Assembly (NCBI GenBank): GCA_004369085.1
Contig: ML210192.1
Span: forward strand, 62,001-126,000
Reading direction: 5' to 3'
Length of the DNA: 64,000 bases
From: Coprinopsis marcescibilis
Lineage: Eukaryota > Basidiomycota > Agaricomycetes > Agaricales > Psathyrellaceae
Each line of letters begins with the position of its first letter. The first letter of the stretch is position 1. The notes beneath the pieces were generated by a model. It was not told the DNA's origin. It made no database searches and was given only the letters and a program-made list of their open reading frames with translations. Of the stretch, positions 34,101 through 45,557 are shown piece after piece. The position numbers were made by a program, and so were the translations under genes.

Positions 34101-35949
34101 TCCACAGTCCCAGCAGGAGGGCGTCAGCAATCCTGCCTCCCTCGACGTCTGTCACCCCGCCGGATATCAACGAGCAGGAACCTGAAATTGATAATATATC
34201 GGTTGCCGAACAGGAGCTGGCAATGGTCGAACAGCAGCAGGCAGAAGAGAAACCTGAGCAGAAGCCAGAACCAGAAGGAGACCCTGAAGTTGCTCGACGA
34301 CGAACTATCGCAGAGCGTATGGCGAAGCTCGGTGGCATCAAGTTCGGCGCCGCGCCTCCGGTCGCAGGACGATTGTCTCGACCGAATGTTCCTGCCACTT
34401 CAGAAGAGGATAGGTCTCAGTTAAAGCCACAAGATGCTGACGATGCCGAAGAGAATTCTAAATTGACAGAAGAAGAGGAAGAGCGAGCTCGTAAAGAGAG
34501 GATCGCATCCAAGCTAGCCGGGATGGGAGGGATGCGCATTGGGATGCTACCTGGCGCTCTTCCCATTCGCAAACCCCCGACTGCACCACCCCAAGAGGTA
34601 GAAGTCCCTATCTCGACTTCCCCACCACAAGTCAGGTCTCCCCCGGCTCGCCCTCCTCCACCTCCGCAAACGCGACCACCGCCTGCACCAGATAGTGAAT
34701 CGGAGCAGGATAGGTCCAGCACCGCTTCGGATGATGGGGTGAAGGTTGAAGCAGAAGAAAGTGAGATTGATGAGGTCGGATATGAAGATGTTAGACCTGT
34801 CGTTGAACAACCGCCTCCCATTCCTACTCGAGGTGTACGTCAAATTCGTAGGCAATCGTCGGATATGGCTTCTTCTCCACCACCGCCCCTCAACCGACCT
34901 CCTGTTCCAGCTGGTCTTCCCGCTCGTCGACCTAGTGTCCAGAGTAACACTGGGTACCCGGGTGCGAGGAGAACTTCTGCGGATTCTGGCGTCGGATCAC
35001 CTCCGCAGCCACAGCGGATGTCATCTGCGGCAAAGACACACTCGGACTATGTGATGGTCGAGGAGCCCGAGACAGAGGAACGCCCACCACCCTTGCCGAA
35101 CAATCGCCCAAGCGCTCGTGTTGCTTCGGGTCCAACTCGCGCTGCGCCTACTGCGCCTGAAGCCCAGGAAAGTATCTCATCGCAGTGGGAGCTACCGAAT
35201 ATCCCTACGTCGAATTTGGACTTCGGAAATGAGGATCTGTCATTGTCGTGGACCGAGGCGGACGCCATAGTTCCGCTCGAGGAATCGATTACTCTGGTAC
35301 CACCGTATGTGGCACCCCCAGCTGTCCAGCAACTCAGGTCCTCGAATGACGTCCAGCTTTCTGCTGACGAGTTGATGAGCGTTTGGGGACGTGTTGGCGT
35401 ACAAGTGTGCGAGGCTGCGACAAACCTGTTTGACAAGTCGAAGAAGGGGTTAGTTGGGGATGGGACGTATCCTGGGTTTGTGAATGCAGTTTTGCGGGAA
35501 ATTCCCAATGCTGCGCAGACGAACGATTGGGGATACCTTGTTTACAAACAGACAGGGTCTTCTGTGCAGAAGCGAGCCAGTGATATTATGCCTGGCGATA
35601 TTGTGGAAGTGATTGATGCAAAGTTTAAGGGCCATAAGGGGTTGCATGCATATCAGCAAGCTATTGGGACGGAGGAACCTGTGGTTGGGGTTGTGAGCGA
35701 GTTCGAGCCTAAAAAGTCGAAGTTGAGGGTTTTCCAGGCCAATCAGCATGTTGGGCAACAGGTCAGTTTTTGTATTCGGTGGTGCGCTGGAGAGATGCTT
35801 ATTAGTTTTCCGACAGACCGTCGAAGCGGTTAGCTATCGATTGGATGATTTAAAGAGCGGAACTGTAAAGGTGAGCTCCCGCTTCACATGTTATCGCTTA
35901 CTCTTGAAACTCACAAAATCGGTAGATAAATCGGGTTTTGGAAGCATAA
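31147..35949 (+). CDS. BBC1: BBC1/MTI1-like actin-patch protein
   Basis: 1,471 aa in eight exons: 31147-31933, 31989-32060, 32111-33142, 33200-33266, 33325-34025, 34083-35761, 35817-35870, 35926-35949. Yeast Bbc1 restrains Las17/myosin-I-driven actin polymerisation at endocytic sites. Seen: a very long Pro/Ser/Glu-rich, disordered body with poly-Pro runs; two GSLRDRIAAFEK-like motifs near the N-terminus; four copies of an ER-AR-A-MGG-like helix; and a conserved C-terminal globular domain (DELMSVWGRVGVQVCEAA, GYLVYKQTGSSVQKRASDI, PGDIVEVIDAKFKGHKGL, VGVVSEFEPKKSKLRVFQ, ending KINRVLEA). That domain matches the AIM3/BBC1 C-terminal module, a papain-like fold. No N-terminal SH3 domain as in yeast Bbc1 is visible. 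A second Met upstream (31090) is less likely. Symbol by C-terminal homology. Confidence 0.82.
31228..31262 (+). repeat. CCAGCC microsatellite encoding Pro-Ala repeat
   Basis: A short perfect array of the hexamer CCAGCC/CCAGCCC type encodes five or six Pro-Ala dipeptides in the N-terminal part of the BBC1-like protein. Length differences between strains would change the protein without frameshift. Confidence 0.85.
31690..34570 (+). repeat. Four dispersed copies of an arginine-rich ARLARLGG helix motif
   Basis: Inside the BBC1-like coding region the motif recurs four times: RRAAITARLARLGGTRVGM (near 31720), RRKRVAERLARMGGVNPF (near 32710), RRRTIAERMAKLGGIKFGA (near 34300) and ARKERIASKLAGMGGMRIGM (near 34490). 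Each is preceded by a Glu-rich run and followed by a Pro-rich run. The spacing is irregular, so this is a protein-level repeat rather than a recent DNA duplication. Confidence 0.8.
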
Positions 35950-36352
35950 TTACTGGCATTTTCGAGAACTTGTACAATGGACGGGTTGTTAAGACTACAT
36001 AATTACATGAGAACTGTTCTTTTTGTTTGTTTGTTGAGTTGAGCATGAATTAATCGTGTATAAATCAGCCGTGAAATCTAAATCCAGAGATGATGTTGTC
36101 GAGTCGTGTGTGCCATTTCCGAGCGGAAGAGTTGTTGCCCTGTCGCCCATAAAAGAAAGCCAGCCCAGATATATCCAGATACGTGGAGGAGGCCAGAGAA
36201 TCCAAGTAAAACAGAGGTAACAGTGCATAGAGGGGTATCAGTGAGCTGCTCAGTGGTGGGATGTCAGTATAACGTCAAGGAAGAATAAGAAAAAGGGTAA
36301 AGGGCTGTTAGGCACTTACGGGAGGTTAGAAATTAGAAAACAGGTCAAGGGA
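35950..36352. other. Convergent intergenic region
   Basis: 400 bp between the ends of the BBC1-like gene (+) and the small lysine-rich gene (-). It should hold both 3' UTRs. No gene seen. Confidence 0.5.
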
Positions 36353-37086
36353 TCATTTAACGAGAGGCCTTACTCCTGTACCAGCATCCTTGAGGCTGGG
36401 ATTGATGCTCATCGATTGGAGCTCCTGTTGGTAGTCGTCTGCATCGGTGTACGGGGTTCAACTGACTGATCCCCAACCCGGTGACTGACACAAGGAGAGC
36501 ACATACTAAGAGGCTGTTCTTCGCACGAAGTTTTTGCCTTCTTTGTCGGTCGCTCCGCGGATTCTACAGGGGCATCAGGGGAATCACTGGAGGGACGCTT
36601 GCCCCGGGATTTCTGCAACATTACATGTACACTTGAGTCGGTATGTCGATCCTTTGGATTGCCGTACGCACAAATCTGTCGGCAAACTTCTTCTTCCTGA
36701 ATGCACGCATGAGCCCCATGATATCATAAACAGATAAGGAAGGCAGCAGCACACCTGTCAAGCAATTCTTTCGCTTTCTTCTTCTCCTCCTCTTCCTGTT
36801 GGATAAGGAAGGAACTCCGGATCAGAAACTGGAGAAATGTCAGTGTGGAGCTGGATATACTTGCCTTTCTGAGTCGTTGGAGCCTCTCTAAGAATGAGCC
36901 ATCATTTGAAAAGATATTGCGTGGCTTCGTTCCGGGCTTTGTATGCTTTTTCGGAGATGATACTACAGTGGAGTTGGTCAACGGAGGATAAACGGGAGCT
37001 GCTTGAGTTAAGGCAGAGGGAGATGCAGAGCTCGCAGCATGTTTTTTTCTCGGGCTTGGAGGTGAGCTGCTATTTGATAGTGTCAT
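36353..37086 (-). CDS. Small conserved lysine-rich protein, function unknown
   Basis: 159 aa built from five exons (37086-36865, 36795-36755, 36696-36672, 36612-36507, 36438-36353). The total is divisible by three and the ends fit. The product has a Ser/Pro-rich basic N-terminus with SPRKKHAASS and SPKKHTKPGTKPRNIF. A helical core follows: FLERLQRLRKEEEEKKKAKE, then RKKKFADRFKSRGKRP. It ends with a PTKKAK nuclear-signal-like patch and a C-terminus of DYQQELQSMSINPSLKDAG followed by TGVRPL. I recall similar small proteins in basidiomycetes but no named domain. The first intron fits best as GC-AG (donor GCAAGT, 36864-36796). It is 69 nt and in frame, so a retained form would also be open. Possibly nuclear; no function proposed. 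Confidence 0.72.
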
Positions 37087-37980
37087 TATTCTAGCTTTGA
37101 GTTGTGGTGTGAGGGGAGAAACAGGGTGGACGGGAATCCAATAGATTTATAGGTGCAAAGCAGCTCGAAGAATGTCCCAGAAGATTCCATTCATCCGTTG
37201 TCGGGGGTCATTGGGTTTGAAAATAAACAACAGCAAGCAGACGCAAAGTCAGAACAAGCATCTCCTCGTCGTTCCTGCACCGTGCGGACTCCCACTTTGT
37301 AGCCGATGTTGTCAAATTTGCCAGTTTCCCGATATCTTGCATTTTCAATTTCAAGAAAGTCGCCCATGCTCTTGACTGCTCAGCATTTGGAAGTGCAGAA
37401 TGAGTATCATCTTCAACCGGATAGGCTTGGATTGCGAAGTGAATGAAGCTTGACGGAAGCAAGAAAGGTGGCTGTATACAGGCTTTGAATTCCTTTCCTA
37501 CCTCGCATGCATATGTTCCAGGAGTCTTAGGCCCTGAAATGCTCTCGCAAGGAAGACAACTGGTATCGAAAGATGAATGGTCAAGCGACTCAAGTATCTC
37601 AATGGCCGCCCGCCGTCGCCTCGTTTACGACATCATGACTTGGCGTGACAACCCTGACAGTACGAATGCTTAACAGATATACATGTAGCTGCAGTAAAGG
37701 TGGCCTGCTAAACTTCAAGCCTGGGTCGAACTGCGATAGAACTGGCGTATTTCAACTTGCAGAGGTTAAACAGCATTCCAGTAACGCCAACGCCCGGTGA
37801 CTCACGCTGTGGACGATATCAGACTCACTCCCCGTCATGTCGACGTCCCGGTCCCGATCCATCATTCCGCACCCCTTGCGGTTCCTGAAAACAAACGTAT
37901 AAAGTCTGTTCGTGTTCGAATGTATTGCTGTCAAGGAGAACGACAAGTTCACTCTTGTTCTCTCCTACACGCTCAACTCG
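37087..37980. other. Divergent promoter region
   Basis: About 0.9 kb between the small lysine-rich gene (-) and the E2-like gene (+). Short open frames only. An ATG at 37837 in a short frame could be part of the 5' leader of the E2-like gene. Confidence 0.45.
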
Positions 37981-40318
37981 ATGTCTACCAACGGCTCTCA
38001 TCGTCTTCTCTCTCGCCTCCACCGTGACTTGACGGAACTGTTGGCACAGCCGTACCCCGGTGTATCTATCTTTTTGAATGAAGAGAACATCCGCGAGTTC
38101 TGTCTCGTCCTGACGCCTCCAAGCGGGCCTTGGACCGGACTCAATCTCCACTTCGATGTTATCCTTCCAGACCAATGGGTAAGCTCGTCTCTGATGTAGC
38201 TGGGGGATTAGTCTGACACTAGTGTTTCCTCCTAGCCAACTATACCCCCGCAAGTCTCCTCGAGCGTTTACGGAATACAGCACCCGAATCTTTTTGGGGA
38301 ATATATCTGCTGTGACCTTTTGAAGCGAGACAGCGAGCTACAGCATGGATATACTGGAGGGTAGGCAAAGCCCTTTATCTCGAATCGAACTCGGCTAATT
38401 GTGTGGTTTCAGGTACACACCAGCCTTGACTCTCCGGGGACTATTTCTTCAATTCCTTACTTTCTTTTCCAGTACTAGGGTTGAGCAAGATTATGGGGGC
38501 ATCATCGAGATAGGCGATCTTCACATTGTCAGCTATGTGCAGGAACAGGTCCTTGGTGAGCGTCTGGACCCAGACTCTTCTCTCCACCACCACCACCATC
38601 ACCACGCTCCCGGACATTCCCAAATTTCCTCGGAGAGACTATGGAACAACGATCCAGCCGAGCCCACCGTTTTGAGCGTGTACGCAACAAGCGGAAGCAA
38701 GATCACAGATGAGGTCAAAAGCTCTACGCCGCACCCGGAACGAGTGCACAAGATATCCCGCCTCAATCCACGGTGGCAGTCAACTCTCGATAGCATTTGC
38801 CGGTGGACCTGTTCCCGATGTCCTTACGGATCCATGCAGCTGCCTCATAATTCATTGTCCAAGGTTGAACGCGGTACTGGTGATGCAATCGTGGCTTCCC
38901 TTCCGTACATGAACCCTCCCACGATTTGTCCACTCGGCCAAGTCGACGAAGACGTCCTCCTGGAACTGGCCAACGCCATGCCCTCCGAATCAGTCATCAC
39001 CTTTGGTCGAGCCTACCCCCGCTTCTACGACCTCATATCCGCACACCACGTCCTTCTGCAACGAGAACTCCGTTGCTTCTTCCTCAAAACACCATTGCAG
39101 GAGGGAATCCTCGGCGTCGGCGTCGCATTCGACCACGGACCACGGTCACTTTCGTCAGACTTTGATTGGCTCAGCCTCGAAGCCTTCTCGACGCACAACG
39201 TCAGGAAGAGCGTCCAGAAGCGCCAGTTTGAGTATTTCCTCCCGCTGGCGTTCAACAAGTACCATTTTGAGCGCGCTCAGCCGGAGATTTGGAAACGCCT
39301 CACGGAGATTGATTTGATTGTGAAGCAGGTGGACAGAGAAACGAAGACGCGGGTGCAAAATGGTAACGGGAATGGCCGTGGGCGGGGTGGGTTTGCTGGG
39401 AGGGGCCGAGTGCCGCCGCGCGCTGGACAGACCGACGCCTGTGTTCCACCGCCGGGCAAGGCCCACCAAGTCGTTGATGTGTTGTACAGGATGATGAACA
39501 ACATCGTCGTGGCGCTCATGAAATCGTGCGACGATGCACTGGAGGCATCCACGCGTTCCTCCACCAAAGCTGGACTTCTCACTGCATCTGAGAAGGCGAT
39601 CATCTCCTACTGCCATCTCATGCATCTTCTCATCTGTCTCTGCCGCACGCATCCCGTCGTGCTGCAGGACGCCAAGGCCCGCCTGCAGGCGTTTATCAAG
39701 TCACCCGACAACCGAACCAAGGCCGTTGAACCGGACATGGGACAACTTGTCGTCTTGATGACGCTGGTGTTGATCATGACACCACCCAACCAAGCCAACG
39801 GGCCAAGCTGGGCGATAATGAACGGGCCGTTCCTTGAGGAAGCTATCACTAGGAACGCCCGCTGGGTTCTCAAGGACGCGCCTGAACTTGAGGTCATGGA
39901 GGAAGGCGCAAGCGACTACCGTCTCGAGGTCACATTTTCAAAGTCCAAGACCAGTCTCCGCCTGCTCATGTTCCAAAGCACCTTCTTGGACCTCTTCATC
40001 AAAACATATCATCAACTGGGGATCAAGGCTCTGGATGAGAACTACGGGTTCCCGACGAAGGAGCTGCCTGAAAAGATGGTTGAGGAGATCAAAGATGTCT
40101 ATAAGGTGGCGAACTGGCCGGACTTTTTCGCGAAAGTTCGATTTGGGAAAGGGGCCGCTTTTACGAAGGAGACTTTCACTGGGATGCTGAGAGATGCCAT
40201 TCAGAAGAGCCAAAAAAGAGGCTATCATAAGCCAGCGCCGTGGGGACGGTTGCAAGACCTTGGACACGTTCGAAAGTCTTTGGAGAGGGCGAGAGCGGAG
40301 GCAAAAACCCGAAAATAA
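37981..40318 (+). CDS. Large UBC-fold (E2-like) protein
   Basis: 742 aa in three exons (37981-38178, 38236-38360, 38413-40318). The first 170 residues look like a ubiquitin-conjugating fold: HRLLSRLHRDLTELLAQPYP, LTPPSGPWTGLNLHFDVILP, WPTIPPQVSSSVYG, then HPNLFGEYICCDLLK, where E2 enzymes have the HPN...G.ICLDIL active-site strand. A Cys is therefore at the catalytic place. About 570 residues follow that match no domain I know. They include a run of seven His, a Gly/Arg patch (NGRGRGGFAGRGR, near 39375), CRWTCSRCPYGS, and a helical C-terminus with LMHLLICLCRTHPVVL and FLEEAITRNARWVLKD. E2 activity is plausible but unproven. An upstream in-frame Met at 37912 exists; the Met at 37981 was chosen because the UBC fold starts there. 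Confidence 0.8.
38585..38605 (+). repeat. CAC/CAT run encoding seven His
   Basis: Seven consecutive His codons (CAC with one CAT) lie in the linker after the UBC-like fold. Short trinucleotide tracts like this vary in length between strains and could bind metal or simply be disordered. Confidence 0.85.
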
Positions 40319-42243
40319 AAGTACAACATACAATATATGCTTTGGCCCATGTCGTAATTTGCCTAATAAACTTAAATTGCAGAATATTTAATATTTGATT
40401 GGTGAAAGTTTGAACGCAGGACTCCAGAGAGCCGGTGTGATACGTAGAGATACATGAGATTGGATCTGTGACAAGGATGTCGAGGTTTTCGTCCTTGCGA
40501 GTATCTACGATAAATGAACATATGTAACGGGAAGAAAGAAATTTTGAAAGAGAAGAACATTGAAGGAGAGGAGCTAAAATGATATCTAAAGTGGTTGATG
40601 TTTAAAACTGGATCGACGTGGAGGTATAAGAAACACTGACGGCGCAATTGAGGCAACGGTGTTTCCCTCGTTGCTGTAACCTTGTCGAGGTGCGTGATTA
40701 GGTCTGGGATTCGAATTAGCGACCGACCAAACTACTTGGGGAAAGGGACACACAGCGGATTTCTGGTTGAGATTGCTGCCAAGGGACGGCAATTATCGGT
40801 TGGTAAACCAACATCTAAGACAGCAAATCAGCGAACGAAACCTGGATAGTGGCGAAGATGACGCGTTACGATTGTTTCGGTCGGTGCCCATGTATAGCTC
40901 TTGTCCTGTTGTGCTTGATTAGTGCCCAGACGCCTCGAAAGCATCACAAGTCAAACTTACGGTCTCGAAGAAGCCGACTCGCCTAGCAAAGCCTGCAGCC
41001 CCGCTATGTTGCGAATGACAACCCAGGACACTTACCGCTTCTAACCAATGCTCCTGGGCTTAAGCCCCACAGAGGCAAGGATTGACCTTAAGTCGCACCC
41101 GGCATGCACAGAACAGAGGCCCAGACACAGGCAGCAATGCACCAACCCTCCTCACGAAGGGGAGGACGAGTTGGGAATCGCTGGAGGTCGCATTGCAGCG
41201 AGACGTCGTTTCCCAACAACGGCCTCGTTTACAAAGCGAGCCTCGAGCCGCTCAAGACACTGGGACAGTGTACGAGATGGTCACCCCTTTTCCAATCGGA
41301 AACGTCCAGTTAAGGGATTGCCAACATTGGGATTTAGGCCACCGTCTAAGGGAGGATGATTGGGGGGCTGCAGTTGATTGCTAGCATGGGCGTGTTGAAA
41401 GGCGGATGGTTAACACGCGGGTCGTGAAGAGACCGAGTGGCGAAGAGAGGATGCCGACGTGCGGTTAACCGCATGAGCTGAGCCGCTGTGAGCCAGAATA
41501 GCTGGTGATGTTGGGCTGACAAGGCACTGCCGGAGAGATAACAGCAAAGGCGGATTGATTGAGACCGCTTGATGGTGGTGGTTTGAGGGCAAGGGAAGAT
41601 AGAGACCCAAGGATAGGTGGGGGAGGCTTTTATGGGGTCCAATTGTTGGCATCTTGTTTGGTCGGTTTCGGGGGCTGACGAGTCAGCCTGGAACCTTGAG
41701 CAAACCGCACAGACTGGGTCAGGAGGAGTTGCATAGTTGTCTGTCCGGCCGTCCAGGTCGTAATTACCGAACCACCCTTTCCAAATCGCCAGGAATAATT
41801 AACGAAGCAATGCCATTCGTAGAGTAGCATCTCAAGGACCTGTCTGGATGCTAGAGCCATAGATTTGCGTTGCCCAAATACGCGCACAGAACACAGTACA
41901 TAGGTACAAGTTGCTGGTAAAGGACTGCACATAGCTCTCCTAAGAACGAGTTAGCTCTCGTCAGCCAGTAAGATGTTCCACCTACTCCTTTCATATCTTG
42001 GCTTCCTTTTACTGGTGCTTAGGCAGCCATCACGATAGGTCTTGGTCGATTGTCAACGACTTGTTGGTAGTCCGAGCAGAACATGCAGCAACCACGTTCC
42101 CGAAGAGGATAGGCCCCTGTTCACTGCCGGACCGCCGTTGCCAGGGCGTGGGGAGACACGATCGACACACGTCTCTGCCGAACGCACGACTGGCGTCATA
42201 GTCAGGTCACCGGTCATTTGTAGACTCTCCCAATTACCACAAT
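40319..42243. other. 1.9-kb region without supported gene
   Basis: The longest open frames are about 100 codons, low-complexity or out of context, on both strands. No domain, tRNA or repeat was recognised. Part of it is the 3' UTR of the E2-like gene and the promoter of the derlin gene. This is the longest featureless stretch between two confident genes in the window. Confidence 0.45.
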
Positions 42244-43194
42244 ATGCCTGTAGGCATCGAGGCTTGGATAACTCAAATCCCTCCAATAACTAGAGGATGG
42301 CTGGCCCTGTCCGTGCTGACCAGCTTAGCGGTGGTGCGTGGCAATCATTCCAGAACTTCAGTGACCAATAACTGACCATTGGTTCGGTATAGCAATGTCA
42401 GCTGGTAACACCTCTGCAGCTGTATTATAGCCCAAAAAACGCTTTTGTGAACGGTCAGGTGAGTCTTATGCTGCTCAGAGCTTCATACCGCCGTTAATTC
42501 GAGTTGCAATAATTCAGGCATGGCGAGCAGTTACCAACTTCTTCTACTTCGGACCAATCTCGCTGGACTTTGTCTTCCACCTATTCTTCTTGTGAGCCTT
42601 CGTTCCGCGAAACATACTGGAGTAGATGAGCTTACAGTCTCTGCTATTAGCATGCGATATAGCAGAATGCTCGAAGAATCTTCTTTCGCCAACAGAAAGG
42701 CAGACTACTTCTGGTTACTCTTCCTATCGTCCATTATGCTCCTCGTATGTCCATCTACAGCTGCATATGAGATAGTAAGGCGCGAATTGCTGACCTGCAT
42801 ATTAGGGTCTCTCTCCGCTCTTCAACCTGCCTTTCCTCTCTTCGCCACTCGCATTTGTACCTATCTACATCTGGTCACGTCGCCACCCTTCCACACCCAT
42901 CTCACTATTCGGGTTGATCACCATAACCGCCCCTTACCTACCCTTCGCTCTGGTTGCCTTCTCATGGGTGCTTAATGGCACTTGGAAAGCGGCCACCGCA
43001 GACCTGGTGGGCTGCGCGGTCGGTCATGTAGGATGGTTCATGCGAGACGTCTGGTTACGAGAGATGGTCGGTGGACCCACTTTCTTCAGCCACGCCCCTG
43101 ATAGAGTGTTAGTTCGCTTTCACTTATCCGTCGCACTTGGCTTCCAACTGACACAATTATTCTTTCTAGAAAACGTCTATTCGGAGACCTATAG
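42244..43194 (+). CDS. Derlin (DER1-like ER membrane protein)
   Basis: 216 aa in six exons (42244-42333, 42393-42458, 42518-42591, 42651-42744, 42806-43107, 43170-43194). Derlins are rhomboid-like pseudoproteases of the ER membrane that help pull misfolded proteins out for ERAD. Seen: WITQIPPITRGWLALSVL, LYYSPKNAFVNGQAWRAVTN, FFYFGPISLDFVFHLFF, MRYSRMLEESSFANRKADYF, LLFLSSIMLLGLSP, APYLPFALVAFSWVLNG, then GHVGWFMRDVW, the equivalent of the family's GH-YYFLEDV-P helix. No catalytic Ser-His pair is evident, as expected. The protein is short, with little cytosolic tail after the last membrane helix (ending KRLFGDL). The sequence does not decide between DER1 and DFM1, so no symbol is given. Confidence 0.9.
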
Positions 43195-43327
43195 CGTTTC
43201 AGCATAGCTTGTACCATATAATAACGCAGCTTGGACGGGGCATTACGTTGCTCTTCTAATTGAATTTTGGGTATAGAGGAAGCTTCAGCCTACAGGAAGA
43301 AGACCAAAAACAACACTGTCTCGTAAA

Positions 43328-45036
43328 CTACTCATCCTCGTTGTCAGACCATCTCGAGATCTCTCCATCCTCCACAGTGGTCATCACCGTCCGCGTCGTC
43401 TTATTCCTCCTATGCGCGGGCTTCCAAGCAGGTTTAGACCTGTCAGCGCCTTCAATTGAGACTGGCGGAAACACATAATCCCCCCTGAGGTGCCTCATTG
43501 TCCTCTTCCTCTCCCACTGCGCCATATCTGCGTTCGGACCGAAGTGCAGACTTTGAGGAGGTCGCTGTGGGCGGACTGGTCGAGTGCTAGATGGAAAGTA
43601 GGCCTCATTAGGTCCCCCCTTCCAGCTGTCCAACTCTCGAACTGCAAGGAGTAGGACAAGGATGATAACGCACAGACCGACGATTACCATTTGCGGGAAG
43701 AATCCGATGCAATCTAGACCCATGCTCAATCAGCTTCTGCTTGCTATGTCGGAGGCATCCGTACCGATTAACACGCCTGAGTGTCACAAGGGATGCGGTT
43801 GAGCCCAAGATCCTTTTCTGCAATACTTGCTACTTACCATTCAATCCAGGCGCATCAGGCATGCTGTGCCGTATCTGCGGGAGTATAACCAACGTCACCG
43901 TGCTAATAATCAAAAAGCACGCCAGTGTCCCTATCTGCGCCCCTCGTCTCGCTATAACGAGCTGACCCATACTAATATGCGTCAAGACCCAACTGATAGC
44001 AAAGAGCACAAGGGTAAACAACCGCGCAGAAACTGGCCGTCTGATGTCCATGACTATATGCTGGCTGGGTACCCTCTGGGCATTACTATCCCACCGGCCT
44101 GAGCTCATCACGAGCCCACGGAAATCGGCAGTGTCGATGTTGAAGCTCGGAACGGTACGGGTCGTCAGCGCGCGGCTAATGGGCAAGCTGCGGTTCGTCT
44201 TGGGGGATACGATGCGGAGGTCGCTCTCGAGGGTGTATCGGTCAAAGGGGTACTGGCGGGCCAAGTGAACGTCGAGGACGTAGCTGTTTTCAAATTTGGT
44301 CGCGCTCTCACCACTAATGTTGGATTTCGTGTTGGCATACCCTTCATGTCGGAAGGAGTAGACGGCTGACTCACCCTTTTCTTCGCCCAGTCCTCTCGTC
44401 GAGCGAGATAAGATCTGGGTCATATTTGCCTGAAGGCACCAGGTCGCTGATGGGTAGAATAAGACTCCCATATGTGAGGGTCGTGGCTTCAGAGGTTCTT
44501 ACTTGTTAACGAACACCTCCAATGCCTCTATGGGCAAGCCGCATGCGTCGTTTCCCATTAAACCTGTTGACCCAGGGAGGACGACGCCCGGTCCGCACGC
44601 CATGAGGGACCAACGAATAGTAACGGAAGGTTCATCGACGTCCACATCCACATCTTCGCCGACCAACACAATCTATAACCCAATCATCGTTCGCGATCAA
44701 AGTATGCAAGTAGACCGGGGACAGAAATGGTAGAAAGCATCAATTTCAGCCTGAATGCGGCAATTGGAGAACAAGGAGGCTACTCACACCTGGATTGAAG
44801 CGCACAACATCGTTCAGAGCCTCCACAAAGATATGGTCGTCAGAATTGCCTCCCACAAAGGCAATGGAAATGGTCGAAATGAAGATCAAAGATGTCAGAA
44901 TTGAAAGCACAATGATAGCGGGACCGCGGCCAGTGATGATCCTGCGCCTGAATCCGTTGTTCGCAGTTTTTTTCTGATGAGACAGAGGGAGCACGGTGGT
45001 CGGTGTAGACGATTCTGCTGCCGCATTAGAAGCCAT
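43328..45036 (-). CDS. DUF4436-type multi-pass membrane protein
   Basis: 456 aa in five exons (45036-44788, 44672-44503, 44464-44375, 44313-43838, 43713-43328). Four membrane segments: one N-terminal (PAIIVLSILTSLIFISTISI) and three near the C-terminus (ARLFTLVLFAISWVLTHI, IGTLACFLIISTVTLVIL, MVIVGLCVIILVLLLAV). The lumenal or outer domain between them has PSVTIRWSLMACGPGVVLPG, ENSYVLDVHLARQYPFDRYT and LESDLRIVS, the order seen in fungal DUF4436 proteins. The C-terminal tail is basic and probably cytosolic. The intron between exons 2 and 3 would be only 38 nt, so that joint is tentative. The start at 45036 (MASN, in a good CCATGG context) is preferred over 45123. Function unknown. It is convergent with the derlin gene, 133 bp apart. 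Confidence 0.75.
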
Positions 45037-45557
45037 GGTCGACGACAACCTCTTAAAAGCCTCAGGGGTAGAGAGATGAAAGGAGCGGAAGTGAAGGAAT
45101 GAGTGTCGCAAGTCGGGTCGCATGAAAGGAAAGTGGGGGCGCTGGGATAGCCGCCGAGAGAACCACGCGTCTTACTCGTTTATAACTATCCGTCTTCTCG
45201 CAGCACAGAAGCGAGAACGAGAAAGGAGAATTCGAATCTGCAATGCGGGAAGTCTGAAGGACGGGAAAGTCATATTCGCGCTACTTTCCTGGCTAGAACT
45301 TAGTAGAAGAACTCCGCGTGTTGAACAATGCCCGTTTTAAGCGAAAAGGCTCGTCCAATTCGGTTGGCGGATTTCCATCTGGGTTTCATTGCTGCGACTG
45401 GTGACGTATTCCCTTACGTTCAACCAACTCTAATGAGGCCGAGAACGCTGGAATGCTCATGTATTATCGCCGTCTAACAACTCTAAAAGCCACGGACCTC
45501 TATAGACAAAACCTGAGTGGCTGGGGAAGAGAACGGAAGGACTGACTTACTCAATTA

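Noticed and set aside
40319..42243. Search for a mobile element in the 1.9-kb gap
   Set aside because: No terminal repeats, transposase-like or reverse-transcriptase-like frames, or target duplications could be seen by eye.
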